Shown piece after piece: positions 5,152-5,967 of a stretch of DNA of 5,967 bases. The notes under the pieces were generated by a model. The model made no database searches. It saw only the letters and a list, made by a program, of their open reading frames with translations, and was not told the origin of the DNA. Origin of the DNA: Clostridia bacterium (GTDB taxonomy: Bacteria; Bacillota; Clostridia; Christensenellales; Borkfalkiaceae). The stretch covers positions 1 to 5,967 of the forward strand of contig JAFTMQ010000074.1 in NCBI GenBank assembly GCA_017452305.1. The letters run 5' to 3'. Both the position numbers and the translations under genes were made by a program. How positions within the stretch are numbered: position 1 is the first letter of the stretch; every line of letters begins with the position of its first letter.

Positions 5152-5967
5152 TTATTTTTCGTAGCTCGCCAAAACTTTTCTTAACAGCTCGGGATTATCC
5201 GTCATAATACAATCACAGCCAAGCTCGATAAGCTCGCGCATTTCCCATTCCTCATTGATCGTCCAATACTGCACCGCGATATTTCTTTGGTGTGCACGGT
5301 TGATAATCGTTTTCTTGTCGAGGTAAAGCGTAATACCCAAATCGTAAGAGGTGGGGATTTGCAAGCAAGCAAAATCGCTTTGGTTAAAGAGATTTACCCC
5401 GAGGAACTGCGTAAGGATAAATTCCGCCGCCGTACCCGTAGGCGCACCGCGCATTAAATCGGGGTACTTGGTTTTAAGCTCCGTTTCAATCTCGTCGTGG
5501 AACGTACCTACAACGATATTGTCGAGGTATTCGGGGTATCTTTGCAAGGTATCCCATAAGATTTTGCAAGCTTCCTTGCCTTTCTCGCCGCTGTTTTTTA
5601 TTTCAACAATGAAAAGCAAGTCGGGATTGCTTTGGTAAAATTCCTCAAAGAGCTTTTCCACCGTGGCAATCTGCAAGCCCGCCGCCACCACTTCGTCATG
5701 CGTATAGTTGCGGTAAGGATATACTTCTTGCCCGTTTTCGTCCGTGGTTTTGAAGTTGTAGCCAAAGTTATATTTTTCGAGCTGTTTAAGCGTCAATTCG
5801 GAAATGCGATCTTCCGTATCGCCTTGCTCTTTTACGTCGCACGTTCTATCAATTTTGGAATCGTGATTGTAAACAAGTGCCCCGGGTTGTCCATTTTCAC
5901 CTTTCGTAAGCCACAAGTCGCTTTCGAGAATGTCCACGTCGTATTCGGTTACCGCCTTGCGGAACGC
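5152..5967 (-). CDS. Glycerophosphodiester phosphodiesterase (GDPD), 5' end outside window
   Basis: GDPD enzymes cleave glycerophosphodiesters, lipid breakdown products, into glycerol-3-phosphate and an alcohol. The frame is open to the right edge; 271 residues are visible, starting AFRKAVTEYDVDILESDLWLT. This matches the family just after the HRG...ENT segment, so the first conserved His is outside the window. Visible active-site elements are the metal-binding pair in LESD (Glu15, Asp17 of the fragment), catalytic His35 in YNHD, the metal-binding Glu in FIVEIKN, and the C-terminal signature VQYWTINEE...CDCIMTDNPELL. The GTG at 5935-5937 is internal to this conserved block, so it is not the real start. 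Whether a signal peptide or membrane segment precedes it cannot be seen; both cytoplasmic and exported family members exist. It ends at TAA 5152-5154, followed by its own terminator. Confidence 0.92.
   Translation of the reverse strand, partial: AFRKAVTEYDVDILESDLWLTKGENGQPGALVYNHDSKIDRTCDVKEQGDTEDRISELTLKQLEKYNFGYNFKTTDENGQEVYPYRNYTHDEVVAAGLQIATVEKLFEEFYQSNPDLLFIVEIKNSGEKGKEACKILWDTLQRYPEYLDNIVVGTFHDEIETELKTKYPDLMRGAPTGTAAEFILTQFLGVNLFNQSDFACLQIPTSYDLGITLYLDKKTIINRAHQRNIAVQYWTINEEWEMRELIELGCDCIMTDNPELLRKVLASYEK

Noticed and set aside
5152..5937. Treating GTG 5935-5937 as the true start of the GDPD gene
   Set aside because: The frame stays open and conserved upstream to the window edge (AFRKAVTEYDV), so the start lies outside the window.

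Overview
The window looks like chromosomal DNA from an anaerobic, Gram-positive, Clostridia-type bacterium, probably an uncultured gut lineage. The reasons are a single-chain pyruvate:ferredoxin oxidoreductase, consensus sigma-A promoters, AGGAG-type ribosome binding sites, T-rich intergenic DNA and a moderate-GC coding style. The lineage is an inference; nothing here fixes the species.

Layout. (a) 1-190 holds the end of an unidentified reading frame and the first ~32 codons of a type I restriction subunit HsdR. That homology stops abruptly. (b) From about 190 to 358, on the minus strand, lies the first half of rpsJ (ribosomal protein S10). It stops at the same point where HsdR stops, so bases ~187-193 are a junction between two unrelated broken genes (misassembly or genuine rearrangement). 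(c) 359-914 is a 556-base intergenic region without a gene. It carries two leftward promoters, a long structured leader for rpsJ, and a rightward promoter interlocked with one of the leftward ones. (d) 915-4223 on the plus strand is a complete nifJ/por gene of 1102 residues. All its iron-sulfur cysteines and TPP residues are present, but about 64 residues are missing next to the TPP motif compared with the well-studied Desulfovibrio enzyme. (e) 4227-4259 is a perfect 13-bp hairpin whose U-tract is on the minus strand and overlaps the POR stop codon. (f) 4334-5041, minus, is a complete HAD-family phosphatase. (g) 5119-5138 is a terminator for the gene to its right. (h) 5152-5967, minus, is a glycerophosphodiester phosphodiesterase running off the right edge.

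How it fits together. POR makes acetyl-CoA, CO2 and reduced ferredoxin from pyruvate, and is divergently transcribed from the S10 operon start. The HAD and GDPD genes are phosphate-ester hydrolases on the minus strand, convergent with POR. Each has its own terminator, so they are probably separate transcripts. I see no mobile element with recognisable ends, no CRISPR array and no confident complete tRNA. No wholly new system is evident; the most interesting items are the hsdR/rpsJ junction, the interlocked promoters and structured leader, and the compact POR.
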